Assembly: GCA_021803035.1 (NCBI GenBank)
Contig: JAJZME010000059.1
Span: 186,001-250,000, forward strand
Direction: 5' to 3'
Length of the DNA stretch: 64,000 bases
From: Acidobacteriota bacterium
GTDB taxonomy: Bacteria; Acidobacteriota; Terriglobia; Terriglobales; Acidobacteriaceae
The notes under the pieces were generated by a model that saw nothing but the letters and a program-made list of their open reading frames with translations, searched no databases and was not told the DNA's origin. Below are positions 18,041-30,030 of the stretch, piece by piece; the first letter of the stretch is position 1; the number at the start of each line of letters is the position of its first letter. A program made the translations under genes and the position numbers.

Positions 18041-18644
18041 CTTTCAGCTCACAGCTCTTGATGCAGGCCGCCGCCGCGCCCCGGTTTTTTCCCGCTCTGG
18101 TCCACCACCACATTGGGAACCCCGCCCTTGCGCCGCATGTTTGTCCCACGGGTGGAACTGGCCTGCACTCCGCCCAACTCCATCCGTTTCTTGGGCATCG
18201 TTCAAAACTCAACCTGTCCTCCGCGGCGTCCCATCCCCGCCGCGAAAAAATTCGCAATTTTCTTGCTCCAACTTTGCCGATAATTTCCGCCATTTGGCAC
18301 ACAATGTCTTTATGGCGTTGAATCATGACAGCACGGAGCCGGTCAGCTTTTGCCTCTCTGGACGCCGCCGGGACATCTGCCGCACACCCACCCCCCTCAA
18401 AATATTTTCCTTTTCCACAGATTTCTTGCAGGTATTTTTGTTTCCCGGGAAATACGCGGATCCGTATGACCCCATTTCCCACATTGCAGTACACCCATAT
18501 CAGACCTGCTTGGCATCAGCACAATCTCCGCATCCAAAATCATCCGCTCAGAGACTGGCTTCGCAAACTCCGCTAACGCCGCCAGCTCCGTTGTTCCACC
18601 GCGGAAGAGCTGAGATTTGCTGCAACCAACATTAGAATTGAGCC
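18041..18644. other. 604-base spacer upstream of hemB
   Basis: No frame in this stretch looks coding. Composition is less GC-rich near 18260-18450, with several pyrimidine-rich runs. The only feature I can propose is the hemB promoter at its end. A TTTTCCACA near 18412 resembles a DnaA box but is isolated. Confidence 0.4.
18610..18638 (+). promoter_or_regulatory. possible leaderless promoter of hemB
   Basis: CTGAGA (4 of 6 matches to TTGACA) is followed after 17 bases by TAGAAT (5 of 6 matches to TATAAT), which ends 6 bases before the hemB ATG. Transcription would start at or next to the start codon. No Shine-Dalgarno sequence is present between them, which is consistent with a leaderless mRNA. 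Confidence 0.4.
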
Positions 18645-19634
18645 ATGAACTTTCCTGAGATCCGAATGCGCCGGTTGCGGCGCAGCGAGCCCTTGCGGGC
18701 ACTGGTGCGGGAAACCACGGTTGAGCCCGGCGACCTGATCTATCCCTTGTTCATCTGCCCCGGCGCGGGAGTACGCCGCGAAGTGCCGTCGATGCCCGGC
18801 GTCTTCAACGTCTCCGTGGATGAGGCGGTGCGCGAAGCCGAAGAGGCGGCGAGCCTCGGACTGGGCGGACTGCTGCTCTTCGGCCTGCCCGAAGGCAAGG
18901 ATGAGTTCGGCACCGGCGCCTGGGAAGAAGATGGGATTGTGCAGAACGGCCTGCGCGCGCTGCGGGAATCGGCGGCGGCCAAAAATCTGGTTCTCATCGC
19001 CGACGTGTGCCTGTGCGAATACACCAGCCACGGCCACTGTGGCGTGGTGGTCAAGTCGGGCGACGGCTTCGACGTGGACAACGACCAGACGCTGGAGCTG
19101 CTGGCCCGCGCCGCCCTCAGCCTGGCCAAAGCCGGCGCGGACGTGGTGGCGCCCAGCGACATGATGGACGGCCACGTGGCCGCCATCCGCCGCGCGCTGG
19201 ACGAAGGCGGACACGCACACACGCCCATCCTGAGCTATGCCTCGAAGTTCGCCTCGGCCTTCTACGGGCCGTTCCGCGAAGCCGCGGACTCGGCGCCGCA
19301 GTTTGGTGACCGCAGGAGCTATCAGATGGACGGCGCCAACCTGCGCGAGGCCATGCGCGAGATCGAGCTGGACCTGGCCGAAGGCGCGGACATGATCCTG
19401 ATGAAGCCGGCCATGCCCTATCTGGACGTGGTGCGCGAGGCGCGCGAAGAGTTCGGCGTGCCCATGGGCGCTTACCAGGTCTCGGGCGAGTACTCCATGA
19501 TGCAGGCCGCATTCGCAAAAGGCTGGCTCGACCGCCCGCGCGCAATTCTCGAATCGCTGCTGGGCATCCGCCGCGCCGGCGCCGACTTCGCGGTTACCTA
19601 CTTTGCCAAGGAAGCCGCACGTTTGCTGGGGTAG
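18645..19634 (+). CDS. hemB: Porphobilinogen synthase (delta-aminolevulinate dehydratase)
   Basis: A 329-residue enzyme that condenses two 5-aminolevulinate molecules to porphobilinogen in heme biosynthesis. The active-site lysines are visible: Lys201 in [14 protein letters not shown] and Lys254 in [12 protein letters not shown]. The metal site is the cysteine type, Cys122, Cys124 and Cys132 in [14 protein letters not shown], predicting a zinc-dependent enzyme. The start at 18645 matches the usual N-terminus ([21 protein letters not shown]). No other hem gene is adjacent. Confidence 0.97.
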   Translation: MNFPEIRMRRLRRSEPLRALVRETTVEPGDLIYPLFICPGAGVRREVPSMPGVFNVSVDEAVREAEEAASLGLGGLLLFGLPEGKDEFGTGAWEEDGIVQNGLRALRESAAAKNLVLIADVCLCEYTSHGHCGVVVKSGDGFDVDNDQTLELLARAALSLAKAGADVVAPSDMMDGHVAAIRRALDEGGHAHTPILSYASKFASAFYGPFREAADSAPQFGDRRSYQMDGANLREAMREIELDLAEGADMILMKPAMPYLDVVREAREEFGVPMGAYQVSGEYSMMQAAFAKGWLDRPRAILESLLGIRRAGADFAVTYFAKEAARLLG

Positions 19635-19726
19635 CAGCGGGCGGCAAAAGTCGGAATGGGTGAAATACTCTGCCGCAGCGACTGATGTCGCGTTGATTCT
19701 GCGCCAACTGCGGCACGCGCAAAGTC

Positions 19727-21139
19727 GTGTCGCTTCAAACAGATGGTGCAGAATGGATGGATGAGGTCATAGGCCGGATGATCGCGATGGCATCTGCAAC
19801 ACACTGGATCGGCCCGGCAATCCTGGTGATTTTCTGCGCCGCTTACGCGCTCGTATTTGCCGAAGAAAGACTGGGGCTTCGCAAATCAAAGCCCGTAATG
19901 ATCGCGGCGGGCCTGATCTGGATTCTTGTCGCCGTCGCCTACGACCACGAAGGCCGCGGCCCGGAAGTCGGCATCAAGCTGCAGCATGTGCTGCTGGAAT
20001 ATGCCGAGCTGTTCCTCTTTCTCTTGTCGGCGATGAGTTTCGTCAATACGCTGGTCGAGCGGAACGTCTTCGAGGTTCTCCGCGCCAGGTTGACGGCAAT
20101 GCGTCTTTCCGCGCGCAGCATCTATTGGATCGTCGGCTTCATCGCCTTCTTTCTGTCGCCGATTGCAGATAACCTGACCACCGCGCTGGTGATGGGTACG
20201 GTGGCGATTGCGGCCCTGGGGCATGACAGGAAAGCTGCTGTGGGCTCTCTGGTCAGCATTGTCGTCGCGGCAAATGCGGGAGGCGCATTTTCACCCTTCG
20301 GCGATATTACGACGCTGATGATCTGGCAAACGGGTACGGTCCGGTTCGGCCAGTTTTTCGCCCTCTTCCTGCCGGCCTTGCTGAGCTGGCTGATTCCCGC
20401 CGCAATCATCTCCCTGACGATTCCGGCAAGAACGACGGATGCAGCCTCATATACGGCGAGGGTGCGCAAAGGCGGTTACGTGGTGGCCGGACTCTTTCTG
20501 GCGACCATCGCCATCACGGTGCTGCTGAATCATGCGCTGCACCTGCCGCCGTTCCTGGGCATGATGATGGGCCTCGGCGGGCTGAACTTGTACTCTTACT
20601 TCCTGCATCGCGCCGAAGCCCGCATTCTGGCCAGTGAGTCAAACCATTCGACGCTGGCGCCTCACGGCGAGGAGGATTGGAAGCCCCAAAAACCGTTTTC
20701 GATCTTTCACATCCTTGAGAAAGTCGAATGGGATACGCTCCTGTTCTTTTATGGCATCATGCTTTGCATCGGCGGCCTGGGAGCCATCGGCTATCTCGAC
20801 GGGCTGTCGCAGTTCCTCTACATCGGCTTGGGAGCTACGATCGCCAATGTGGTTGTCGGATTCCTGTCCGCAATCGTCGATAACATTCCGCTGACATACG
20901 CCGTGATCACCATGAAGCCCGCTATGAGCCTGGGACAATGGCTGCTGCTTACGCTGGCGGCCGGCGTCGGCGGATCGATGCTATCGATTGGCTCGGCCGC
21001 GGGCGTAGCGCTGATGGGCATCGGACGGGGGACTTACACCTTCACCACGCATTTGAAGTGGACCTGGGCCATCATGCTGGGGTTTATTGCCGGCATCGCC
21101 CTCCACCTGTTCCTGAACCAGGGCCTGTTTGCCAAGTAA
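19727..21139 (+). CDS. nhaD: NhaD-type Na+/H+ antiporter
   Basis: A 470-residue membrane protein of the ion-transporter superfamily with 11-13 hydrophobic segments. Motifs typical of NhaD are FFLSPIADNLTTALVMGT, AANAGGAFSPFGDITTLMIW and FLSAIVDNIPLTYAVI; the Asp-containing discontinuous helices form the ion site. It should extrude sodium in exchange for protons and help pH or salt homeostasis. The longest frame starts with GTG at 19727, and ATGs at 19757 and 19778 are alternatives; none has a strong ribosome site. It stands alone between hemB and a purine permease. Confidence 0.88.
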   Translation: MSLQTDGAEWMDEVIGRMIAMASATHWIGPAILVIFCAAYALVFAEERLGLRKSKPVMIAAGLIWILVAVAYDHEGRGPEVGIKLQHVLLEYAELFLFLLSAMSFVNTLVERNVFEVLRARLTAMRLSARSIYWIVGFIAFFLSPIADNLTTALVMGTVAIAALGHDRKAAVGSLVSIVVAANAGGAFSPFGDITTLMIWQTGTVRFGQFFALFLPALLSWLIPAAIISLTIPARTTDAASYTARVRKGGYVVAGLFLATIAITVLLNHALHLPPFLGMMMGLGGLNLYSYFLHRAEARILASESNHSTLAPHGEEDWKPQKPFSIFHILEKVEWDTLLFFYGIMLCIGGLGAIGYLDGLSQFLYIGLGATIANVVVGFLSAIVDNIPLTYAVITMKPAMSLGQWLLLTLAAGVGGSMLSIGSAAGVALMGIGRGTYTFTTHLKWTWAIMLGFIAGIALHLFLNQGLFAK

Positions 21140-21250
21140 GCGTCTGCGCGGCTGGTGGAGAAGGTTGCATTGGATACACATGTAATCCGCGGCCTTGCAT
21201 AATCTGCTTTGCGGCGCCGCAACCGTGTGGTTATCTGGAAGCACTCGCGT

Positions 21251-22558
21251 ATGCTGAAGCGCCTGGAAGCCTACTTTGAATTCAGCCATCTGGGAACGAA
21301 CTGGCGCACGGAAATTCTGGCCGGGGCAACCACCTTCCTGACGATGGCCTACATCGTGCTGGTGAACCCGGCCATCCTGGCGGCGGCCGGCGTGCCCGCA
21401 CCCGCCGCCACCGCGGCCACCTGCCTCTCGGCGGCCTTCGGCTCCATCCTGATGGGCATCGTGGCGCGGTATCCCATTGCGCTGGCGCCGGGCATGGGAC
21501 TGAACGCCTACTTCACCTACTCCGTGTGCATCAAGCTGCACATCCCCTGGCAAACGGCGCTGGGCGCGGTGTTCATCTCGGGCATTCTGTTTCTGGCGCT
21601 GACCGCGGCCGGCATCCGGCAGATGATTCTGCACGCCATACCGCATCAGCTATACGCCGCCGTGGCCGCCGGGATCGGGCTGTTCATCGCCTTCATCGGC
21701 TTTCAGAACGCGGGGCTGGTGGTGCGCAATGCCGACACCATGGTCACCATGGGGAACCTGCGCAATCCGGCGACCGCGCTGGCGTTGCTGGGGCTGCTTT
21801 TGATGGTGGTCCTGGAGGTGAAGAAGATCAAAGGCTCGATCCTGATCGGCGTGTTGAGCGTAACCGGCGCGGCCTGGATGATGGGGCTGACGCATTGGGC
21901 GCATTCGCCGGTGGGATTGCACGCGCTGACGGCAACCGCGTTCAAGCTGAACATCCGCGGCGCCATGAACAAGGGGCTGCTGGAGATCATCTTCGTCTTC
22001 TTCTTTGTGGACCTGTTCGACAACCTGGGAACGCTGGTCGCGGTGGGCAAGCGCGCAGGGCTGATCGCCGCCGACAACGACATTCCGCGCCTGACCCAGA
22101 TCTTCTTTGCCGACGCCACGGCCACGGTGTTCGGCTCGCTGGCCGGCACTTCAACGGTGGTCAGCTACGTAGAATCTACGGCGGGCGTCGCGGCCGGCGG
22201 GCGGTCAGGCGTGACGGCCATCATCACGGGAGTCCTCTTTCTGGCCGCCGCCGGAGCCGCGCCGTTCGTCGGCATTGTGCCCGCGGCGGCTACGGCTCCG
22301 GCGCTGATTCTGGTCGGCTCGATGATGCTGACCACCATCACCGAAATCCACTGGAACGATCCGCTGGTGGCTGTGCCGGCCTTTCTTACGCTGGTGCTGA
22401 TTCCCTTCACCTATTCCATCGCCAACGGGCTGGGATTCGGCATCGTGGCGTGGGCCATTCTGCACCTGGCCGCGGGCAAATTCCGCCGCCAGGACTGGCT
22501 GCTCTACCTGCTGGCGGCGCTGTTTCTGGCGCGCTTCATTTATCTGGGGGCAAGCTGA
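21251..22558 (+). CDS. NCS2 purine permease, AzgA-type (guanine/hypoxanthine)
   Basis: A 435-residue membrane transporter. The N-terminus, YFEFSHLGTNWRTEILAGATTFLTMAYI, and the blocks PGMGLNAYFTY, FFFVDLFDNLGTLVAVG and ESTAGVAAGGRSGVTA are diagnostic of the AzgA branch of the NCS2 family, which imports guanine, hypoxanthine or adenine with protons. I start at the ATG at 21251, with GGAAG about 9 bases upstream; a 14-codon upstream extension is possible. No purine riboswitch was recognised upstream. Confidence 0.9.
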   Translation: MLKRLEAYFEFSHLGTNWRTEILAGATTFLTMAYIVLVNPAILAAAGVPAPAATAATCLSAAFGSILMGIVARYPIALAPGMGLNAYFTYSVCIKLHIPWQTALGAVFISGILFLALTAAGIRQMILHAIPHQLYAAVAAGIGLFIAFIGFQNAGLVVRNADTMVTMGNLRNPATALALLGLLLMVVLEVKKIKGSILIGVLSVTGAAWMMGLTHWAHSPVGLHALTATAFKLNIRGAMNKGLLEIIFVFFFVDLFDNLGTLVAVGKRAGLIAADNDIPRLTQIFFADATATVFGSLAGTSTVVSYVESTAGVAAGGRSGVTAIITGVLFLAAAGAAPFVGIVPAAATAPALILVGSMMLTTITEIHWNDPLVAVPAFLTLVLIPFTYSIANGLGFGIVAWAILHLAAGKFRRQDWLLYLLAALFLARFIYLGAS

Positions 22559-22667
22559 TTGGCAGGCTGCGCCGGCGCGCCACAGGGCCGCCCGGCATGA
22601 AGGCTGAAAACAGTCTGCGACTGTCCGTAGCTGACAACCGGGCCGACAACGTACATTAGAAGCTGAA

Positions 22668-23459
22668 ATGGCTACTTCAAAGCTGCGCTATTTTTCTCTT
22701 TCCCTGGTCGTCGCGGCCTTGGCCGCCACAGCCATCTGGACATTCTTCGTGCGGCCGGCATCGGCGCAACCCGTCTACGGTTACCGCATCGTTCACGTCT
22801 ACCCGCACGATCCCGGGGCCTTCACGCAGGGGCTGATTTACCTGAACGGCCACCTCTATGAAAGCACCGGCCTGCGCGGCCACTCGTCGCTGCGCGAGGA
22901 AGACCTGTCGGGGCGCCTGCTGAAGTACGTGGCGCTGCCCAACCGCTACTTCGGCGAGGGGCTTACGAACTGGGGGAACGAGCTGATCCAACTGACCTGG
23001 ACGTCGCACACGGCGCTTGTCTACAACCTGAAGACCTTCCAGTTCATACGCACCTTCCATTGCCCCTACCAGGGCTGGGGACTGACCCAGGATGGCAAGG
23101 ACCTGATCGAGAGCGACGGCTCGTCGACGCTTCACTTCATCGACCCGGCGACATTCCAAACGGTACGCAACCTCAAGGTAACGGCCGATGGCAAGCCGGT
23201 AACGCAGTTGAACGAGTTGGAATACATTCATGGCGTGATCTACTCGAACGTCTGGCACTCGAATCGCATCGCGCGCATTTCGCCGGTAACGGGCAAAGTG
23301 CTTAGCTGGATCGATCTGAGTGGCCTGCTGCCGCCCGGCACGGTCACCAACCCTGAAGCCGTGCTGAACGGCATTGCCTACGATCCGGTCCATAACCGGC
23401 TTTTTGTTACCGGCAAGCTGTGGCCCAAGCTGTTTCAGATTGAAGTGGTTCCCAAGTAG
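22668..23459 (+). CDS. Glutaminyl-peptide cyclotransferase, plant type
   Basis: A 263-residue protein with an N-terminal hydrophobic anchor or signal (residues 8-32) followed by a five-bladed propeller of the plant/papaya type (Glu_cyclase_2). Recognisable parts are VYPHDPGAFTQGLIY, LYESTGLRGHSSLRE, GEGLTNWGNELIQLTW, LNELEYIHGVIYSNVW and GIAYDPVHNRLFVTGKLWP. The enzyme converts N-terminal glutamine to pyroglutamate and here should act outside the cytoplasm. The start is the ATG at 22668; the ribosome site is weak. Confidence 0.9.
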   Translation: MATSKLRYFSLSLVVAALAATAIWTFFVRPASAQPVYGYRIVHVYPHDPGAFTQGLIYLNGHLYESTGLRGHSSLREEDLSGRLLKYVALPNRYFGEGLTNWGNELIQLTWTSHTALVYNLKTFQFIRTFHCPYQGWGLTQDGKDLIESDGSSTLHFIDPATFQTVRNLKVTADGKPVTQLNELEYIHGVIYSNVWHSNRIARISPVTGKVLSWIDLSGLLPPGTVTNPEAVLNGIAYDPVHNRLFVTGKLWPKLFQIEVVPK

Positions 23460-23595
23460 CAATCAGCAGGCCGGCGGGGCAATAGAGGCGGGACAAGCAG
23501 CAAATTGGCAAGATTGCGCCGCCGAGCCTCTTGTCCGTCATATCCGCGTGCCTCTGGGGGCGCGTATACTCTTCGGCAGAGCTCAGCAAGAGGCC

Positions 23596-24192
23596 ATGGA
23601 ATTCTCGTCGATCTTTGTTCCCAATTCACCGCAGGAGGCGGTGGCTCTCACCATTTTGCTGGCCTTCGCGGGCTATCTGGTGACCTACCTTGGCAACCGC
23701 ATGATGGCCCGGCGCACGGCCCGGTTGCAACTGGTGGACAGACGGCTAAACGAGTTCTACGGGCCGCTTTACGTGGCTTCGCAGGCCGGCAACATCGCCT
23801 ACCGCTCGCTGCTCAAAAAGCAGGGCAAGACGCAGTGCCACCCGATTTCCCCCTCGGAGATGGACGAGTGGATGCTGTGGATGAAGACCATTTTCATGCC
23901 TCTGAACAACATCCGCGAAAAGATCATTATTGAGAAGGCGCACCTGATCGTCGAGCAGGAGATGCCGCATTGCCTGCTGGAGTTCGTAACACACGTGGTG
24001 GGTTATAAGGCGGTGCTGGCCAAGTGGGCCAACGGCGACTACTCTGAGAGCCGTTCGACCATCGGCTGGCCGCCGGAGTTCGACCGCTACGTGGAGCGAT
24101 CATATGCCGCGCTCAAGGCTGAGCAGATGCGACTGCTGCATGGCTTCGCGTGGCGGCTGCATCACCGGATAACGCGGAAGGCGCGTGCGTAA
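23596..24192 (+). CDS. membrane-anchored hypothetical protein
   Basis: A 198-residue protein with one N-terminal membrane helix (about residues 15-35, AVALTILLAFAGYLVTYLGN), then a basic stretch and a mostly helical cytoplasmic domain (DRRLNEFYGPLYVASQAGN, LWMKTIFMPLNNIREKI, LEFVTHVVGYKAVLAKW). AAGAGG precedes the ATG at 23596; the frame is open further upstream, into the preceding gene, but that part lacks coding character. A TATACT hexamer at 23565-23570 may be its -10. The family resembles uncharacterised membrane proteins with an NEFYGPL motif; function unknown. Confidence 0.7.
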   Translation: MEFSSIFVPNSPQEAVALTILLAFAGYLVTYLGNRMMARRTARLQLVDRRLNEFYGPLYVASQAGNIAYRSLLKKQGKTQCHPISPSEMDEWMLWMKTIFMPLNNIREKIIIEKAHLIVEQEMPHCLLEFVTHVVGYKAVLAKWANGDYSESRSTIGWPPEFDRYVERSYAALKAEQMRLLHGFAWRLHHRITRKARA

Positions 24193-24238
24193 CCGGAGGA
24201 CGCGGCGTGAGAGTGCTTGCCAACTCGCGTCCCAGACG

Positions 24239-24272
24239 CAGCGAGGGCGCGGCCAAAGCCGCGCCCTCGCTG
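24239..24272. terminator. long perfect hairpin between convergent genes
   Basis: A 15-bp perfect GC-rich stem (24239-24253 with 24258-24272) closes a CAAA loop. It lies between the 3' ends of the gene at 23596-24192 and ppdK (minus strand), so it can serve both directions. No T-tract follows on either strand, so it may act as a barrier or mRNA 3' stabiliser rather than a classical intrinsic terminator. Confidence 0.6.
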
Positions 24273-24288
24273 TATAGCCGGATGCCGA

Positions 24289-27033
<2,745 letters not shown>

Positions 27034-27423
27034 GAATTCACGCCTCCGTGTATTTTTTCCGCAACGGCGGTTCACATCCAAGGTAATGGAACGGAGACTC
27101 AGTGCCAACAAAAACAGTTGCGAGCAATCTGACTACGCCACACCCAAACGTGCGACCACGCCGACCGGCATTTGAAAATCGCTAGTACAAATAGCGCCTT
27201 CAGTATACGATTGCCTGTGCATTTCATCACAGACGATCCACGTACCACAGTAGCGCCCCGAATCATAATAAGCCCCTAATGAAACATAAAAACCCCGTAA
27301 TAAAGCCTGGGCCAGAAGGCATATCTGCGCACGCAGATGCGGCAAGGCATCTGTTTTGTCGCATGCGATGAGGTATTTTCAGAGAGAAAGCCGGCGCAAT
27401 TCCGCGTTTAGCTTGAGGCGAAA
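27034..27423. other. 390-base spacer upstream of ppdK
   Basis: This AT-richer stretch holds no gene. It should contain the ppdK promoter. It carries two short palindromes, 27323-27338 (7-bp arms, 2-base centre) and 27359-27368 (perfect 10-mer), closer to the STAS gene than to ppdK. Confidence 0.5.
27202..27207 (-). promoter_or_regulatory. possible -10 box upstream of ppdK
   Basis: On the minus strand this reads TATACT (5 of 6 matches to TATAAT), about 170 bases before the ppdK start. The hexamer 17 bases upstream (GTGATG) is a poor -35 match. If real, the mRNA would have a long leader. Confidence 0.25.
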
Positions 27424-27786
27424 TCAGGCCGCGGTCAGTTCGGTGGGGAGCTCGCAGCTGGCGTACTCTTTCACATTCCGGGACACCAAAATCCGATCCA
27501 GGCCCACCAGCACCAGAATTTCCGCCACGCGCGGTGCAGGGTTGACCACGCCGAAGTGATGCCCCGTCTCACGGGCGCTTCGGTAAAGCGAGATAAGCGC
27601 GGCGATTCCGCCTGCGTCGATGCGCTCCACGCGGGCCAGATTGAGCAAAACCGATTGGCGGCGCACCAGGGGAGTAACGCGCTCGAGCAGGCGCTCCTCG
27701 CTGCCTCGCACCAGCTCAGTAATCCCATCCGGCTCGACGGCCAGCATGGTGCCGGAAACCCGATCGTAGCTGACAACGCCCTTCAT
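27424..27786 (-). CDS. STAS-domain protein lacking the phosphorylatable residue
   Basis: A 120-residue STAS-domain protein of the anti-sigma-factor-antagonist (SpoIIAA/RsbV) type. The fold is recognisable from LLNLARVERIDAGGIAALISLYRSARETG and the later VAEILVLVGLDRIL helix region. In SpoIIAA-like proteins the conserved D-S-[ST]-G motif carries the regulatory phospho-Ser/Thr; here it is D57-A-G59-G60, so that site is missing. It may act constitutively or in a non-phosphorylation role such as scaffolding. The ribosome site AAAGGAGGT is near perfect. No anti-sigma kinase or sigma factor is adjacent. Confidence 0.85.
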   Translation of the reverse strand: MKGVVSYDRVSGTMLAVEPDGITELVRGSEERLLERVTPLVRRQSVLLNLARVERIDAGGIAALISLYRSARETGHHFGVVNPAPRVAEILVLVGLDRILVSRNVKEYASCELPTELTAA

Positions 27787-28028
27787 ACGGATACCTCCTT
27801 TGCAGACCCAGATTCCGCTTCAACATCGACTGTCATGGCCGCAGTCCTTTCTCCCTTGGGAATCAGCACGCGTAGGACCAAATCGCCTCATCGGGGAATA
27901 TGCTGAAAAGAGAGCGGAAACAAGCATTTCGACGATTCCTGCCGCGTCCCCGGGGTGTGTAATTTTGATCCTGGCTTCCGCAAATGAACACTGAATCTTT
28001 ATACGAAAGGACGTAACCGGAGGTTCCC

Positions 28029-29195
28029 ATGCGCAACGCTTATGAATCAGCAGAAAACACCGCGCAGGGGGGCATCGCCCCGGGACGGGCGAGAGCGCTG
28101 GCGATTGAATGTGGCTTTGCCGAAGCTGGCCTGATCGCGCTGCCCTATGCGGACGAGGCGCGGGATGCGGGCCGCTTCGAAGAGTGGGTGCGGGCCGGGC
28201 GCGCCGGCTCCATGCACTACCTGGAGCGCACCGCCGAAGACGGGCGGCTGGTGAGGACGCGCACCGCAGTTCCCTTTCCGTGGGCGCAATCGGCGCTGGT
28301 GTGCCTTGCCAGCTATTATCCCGGGCAGCCGCGGTCCATCGATCCGGCTCCCGAAGGCGCGGGATGGATCGGCAGCTATGCGTGCACGGGCAAGACCGAC
28401 GCCAGCGGCACGCAGCGGCCCAGCGACTATCACAAGGTGCTGCTGAAGCGGCTGCGGGCTCTGGAGGCGCGGCTGCACAACGAGATGGGCGCGTTCGAGG
28501 CACGAGCCTATGTGGACACCGGGCCGGTGGTGGAACGTTCGCTGGCGGTTGCGGCCGGGCTGGGCTGGACGGGAAAGAACACGTGCCTGATTCATCCCAG
28601 GCTGGGCTCGTATGGATTCCTGGCGGTGTTGCTGACTTCGCTGCCCGTTACGGATACGAGCGCAGTGCCTGCTCTGGTGGCGGACCGGTGCGGGAGCTGC
28701 CGCCGCTGCATCGAGGCCTGCCCGACGGAGGCCCTGGTTGCGCCCTACCGGATGGACGCCACGCGCTGCATCGCGTATCTGACCATCGAGCACAAGGGAC
28801 CGGTCGCGGAAGAGATGATGGACCACATCGGCCGCCTGGTCTTCGGCTGCGACATCTGCCAGGAGGTGTGCCCATGGAACTCGCCGCGGCGCACGCCGGT
28901 CCCGGCAGATACCGATCTGGCGCCGCGCGCGGAGCTGGTGAATCCGGCGCTGGAATGGCTGGCCCAGCTTGACGAAGCAGAGTTCGAGCGGCACTTCAAC
29001 GGCTCGCCGGTGCGCAGAACAGGCTTCAGCGGGCTGCGCCGCAACGTGGCCATCGCCATGGGCAACTGCGGGCTGCGCCGCTTTGCACCCCAACTGGAAC
29101 GGTGGACGGACGCTGCGGACGAGGGTCTGCGCGGAGCCGCCCGCTGGGCGCTCAACAAGCTGCAAGCTCGGGAAAATGCGCCGGACAAGCCTTGA
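28029..29195 (+). CDS. queG: Epoxyqueuosine reductase
   Basis: A 388-residue cobalamin and iron-sulfur enzyme that performs the last step of queuosine synthesis in tRNA. Asp163 in YVDTGPVVERS matches the catalytic acid. Two 4Fe-4S clusters are supported by Cys221/224/227/231 (CGSCRRCIEACP) and Cys247/274/277/281 (CDICQEVCPWN). The C-terminal HEAT-like part contains GLRRNVAIAMGNCG. GGAGG lies 6 bases before the ATG at 28029. It ends 43 bases from the convergent cold-shock gene. Confidence 0.96.
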   Translation: MRNAYESAENTAQGGIAPGRARALAIECGFAEAGLIALPYADEARDAGRFEEWVRAGRAGSMHYLERTAEDGRLVRTRTAVPFPWAQSALVCLASYYPGQPRSIDPAPEGAGWIGSYACTGKTDASGTQRPSDYHKVLLKRLRALEARLHNEMGAFEARAYVDTGPVVERSLAVAAGLGWTGKNTCLIHPRLGSYGFLAVLLTSLPVTDTSAVPALVADRCGSCRRCIEACPTEALVAPYRMDATRCIAYLTIEHKGPVAEEMMDHIGRLVFGCDICQEVCPWNSPRRTPVPADTDLAPRAELVNPALEWLAQLDEAEFERHFNGSPVRRTGFSGLRRNVAIAMGNCGLRRFAPQLERWTDAADEGLRGAARWALNKLQARENAPDKP

Positions 29196-29238
29196 AACCG
29201 CGTGCAAGATGCGGCCGCGGCGGCCGGCGCAATGCGCA

Positions 29239-29445
29239 TCAGGAGGTGCGCACTACGGAGGCAGCGTTCAGCCCCTTGGGGCCTTGCTGGCACTCAAACT
29301 CAACGGAATCGCCTTCATTCAGCGTTCTGTAGCCGCTGGACTGAATGGCGGAAAAATGCACAAAGACGTCTTCGCCGTTCGAGCGCTGGATAAATCCATA
29401 GCCTTTGGTCCCGTTGAACCACTTCACGATGCCTTGCTCTTTCAC
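29239..29445 (-). CDS. Cold-shock domain protein (CspA family)
   Basis: A 68-residue single cold-shock domain with both RNA-binding motifs, KGYGFI (RNP1) and DVFVHF (RNP2), and the start [13 protein letters not shown]. It binds single-stranded RNA or DNA as an RNA chaperone. The true start is the GTG at 29445, with GAGGAG 8 bases upstream; the frame stays open for about 100 more codons, but that sequence is basic and non-homologous. A long untranslated leader, usual for csp genes, is possible in the adjoining spacer. Confidence 0.94.
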   Translation of the reverse strand: MKEQGIVKWFNGTKGYGFIQRSNGEDVFVHFSAIQSSGYRTLNEGDSVEFECQQGPKGLNAASVVRTS

Positions 29446-30030
29446 TTCGTTTCTCCTCTTCTTTCTTGCACGGCCGGGCCGCTTTGCGTTGGACCCAAAA
29501 AGAAACGCCGGCATAGACACGCAATCACGCCTCAGATGCGCCGCGAGCCGCCGGCGCATAATTGCACGATGCGTTGCGGCGGCTCGATCGAATGCGCGGA
29601 CCGCGCGCTGGCGGAACGACCAGATCTGCGATCCAGATGGTCTTCGCGCCCCTGCCGGCAGCCGGTAACCGGCCTGCCGTCCTACAGTTATGGCAGGAAT
29701 GAAAAAATGATGCAAGGGGAAAATGCGGAGGGTGAACTTCAAACGGTGTGCCGGGCGGACCGCGGCAAGTTCGCCACGTAGGCGCTTTGAAGCGCGTCAA
29801 AGAGAGAAATGAAGCGCCTGAAATCGGCGACAGGCGACGAGGCGATCGATGAGACGATCAAGGATCGGCAGGCCGAAAACAGGCGCTGTGCGAGCATTTT
29901 TTACCGCTCCCACATGGCGGCGCACGTGACGGGCAATAGGCTTATTCTTGAAGATGATATCCCCCCCGTCAGATGCGTCCGGACACAGCTTGATTGTGTA
30001 AATTTTTCGCATCTGCAGAGGGAGCGAAAC
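29446..30030. other. 585-base divergent spacer between csp and the YihY gene
   Basis: The region separates divergently transcribed genes and probably holds the csp leader and both promoters. Frames on both strands are open but lack coding character. A C-run at 29962-29968 and an AT-rich patch near 29990-30010 lie shortly before the plus-strand gene. I could not identify a firm promoter. Confidence 0.4.

Noticed and set aside
18295-18320. sigma-54 promoter (TGGCAC)
   Set aside because: The -12 element (TTGCA type) is absent at the required distance.
18408-18418. DnaA box (TTTTCCACA)
   Set aside because: Isolated near-match with no further boxes in the spacer.
21140-21250. purine riboswitch upstream of the AzgA-type permease
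   Set aside because: The spacer is only about 110 bases and lacks the three-way-junction consensus.
29446-29742. N-terminal extension of the cold-shock protein
   Set aside because: Single-domain Csp proteins are about 68 residues and a good ribosome site precedes the GTG at 29445.
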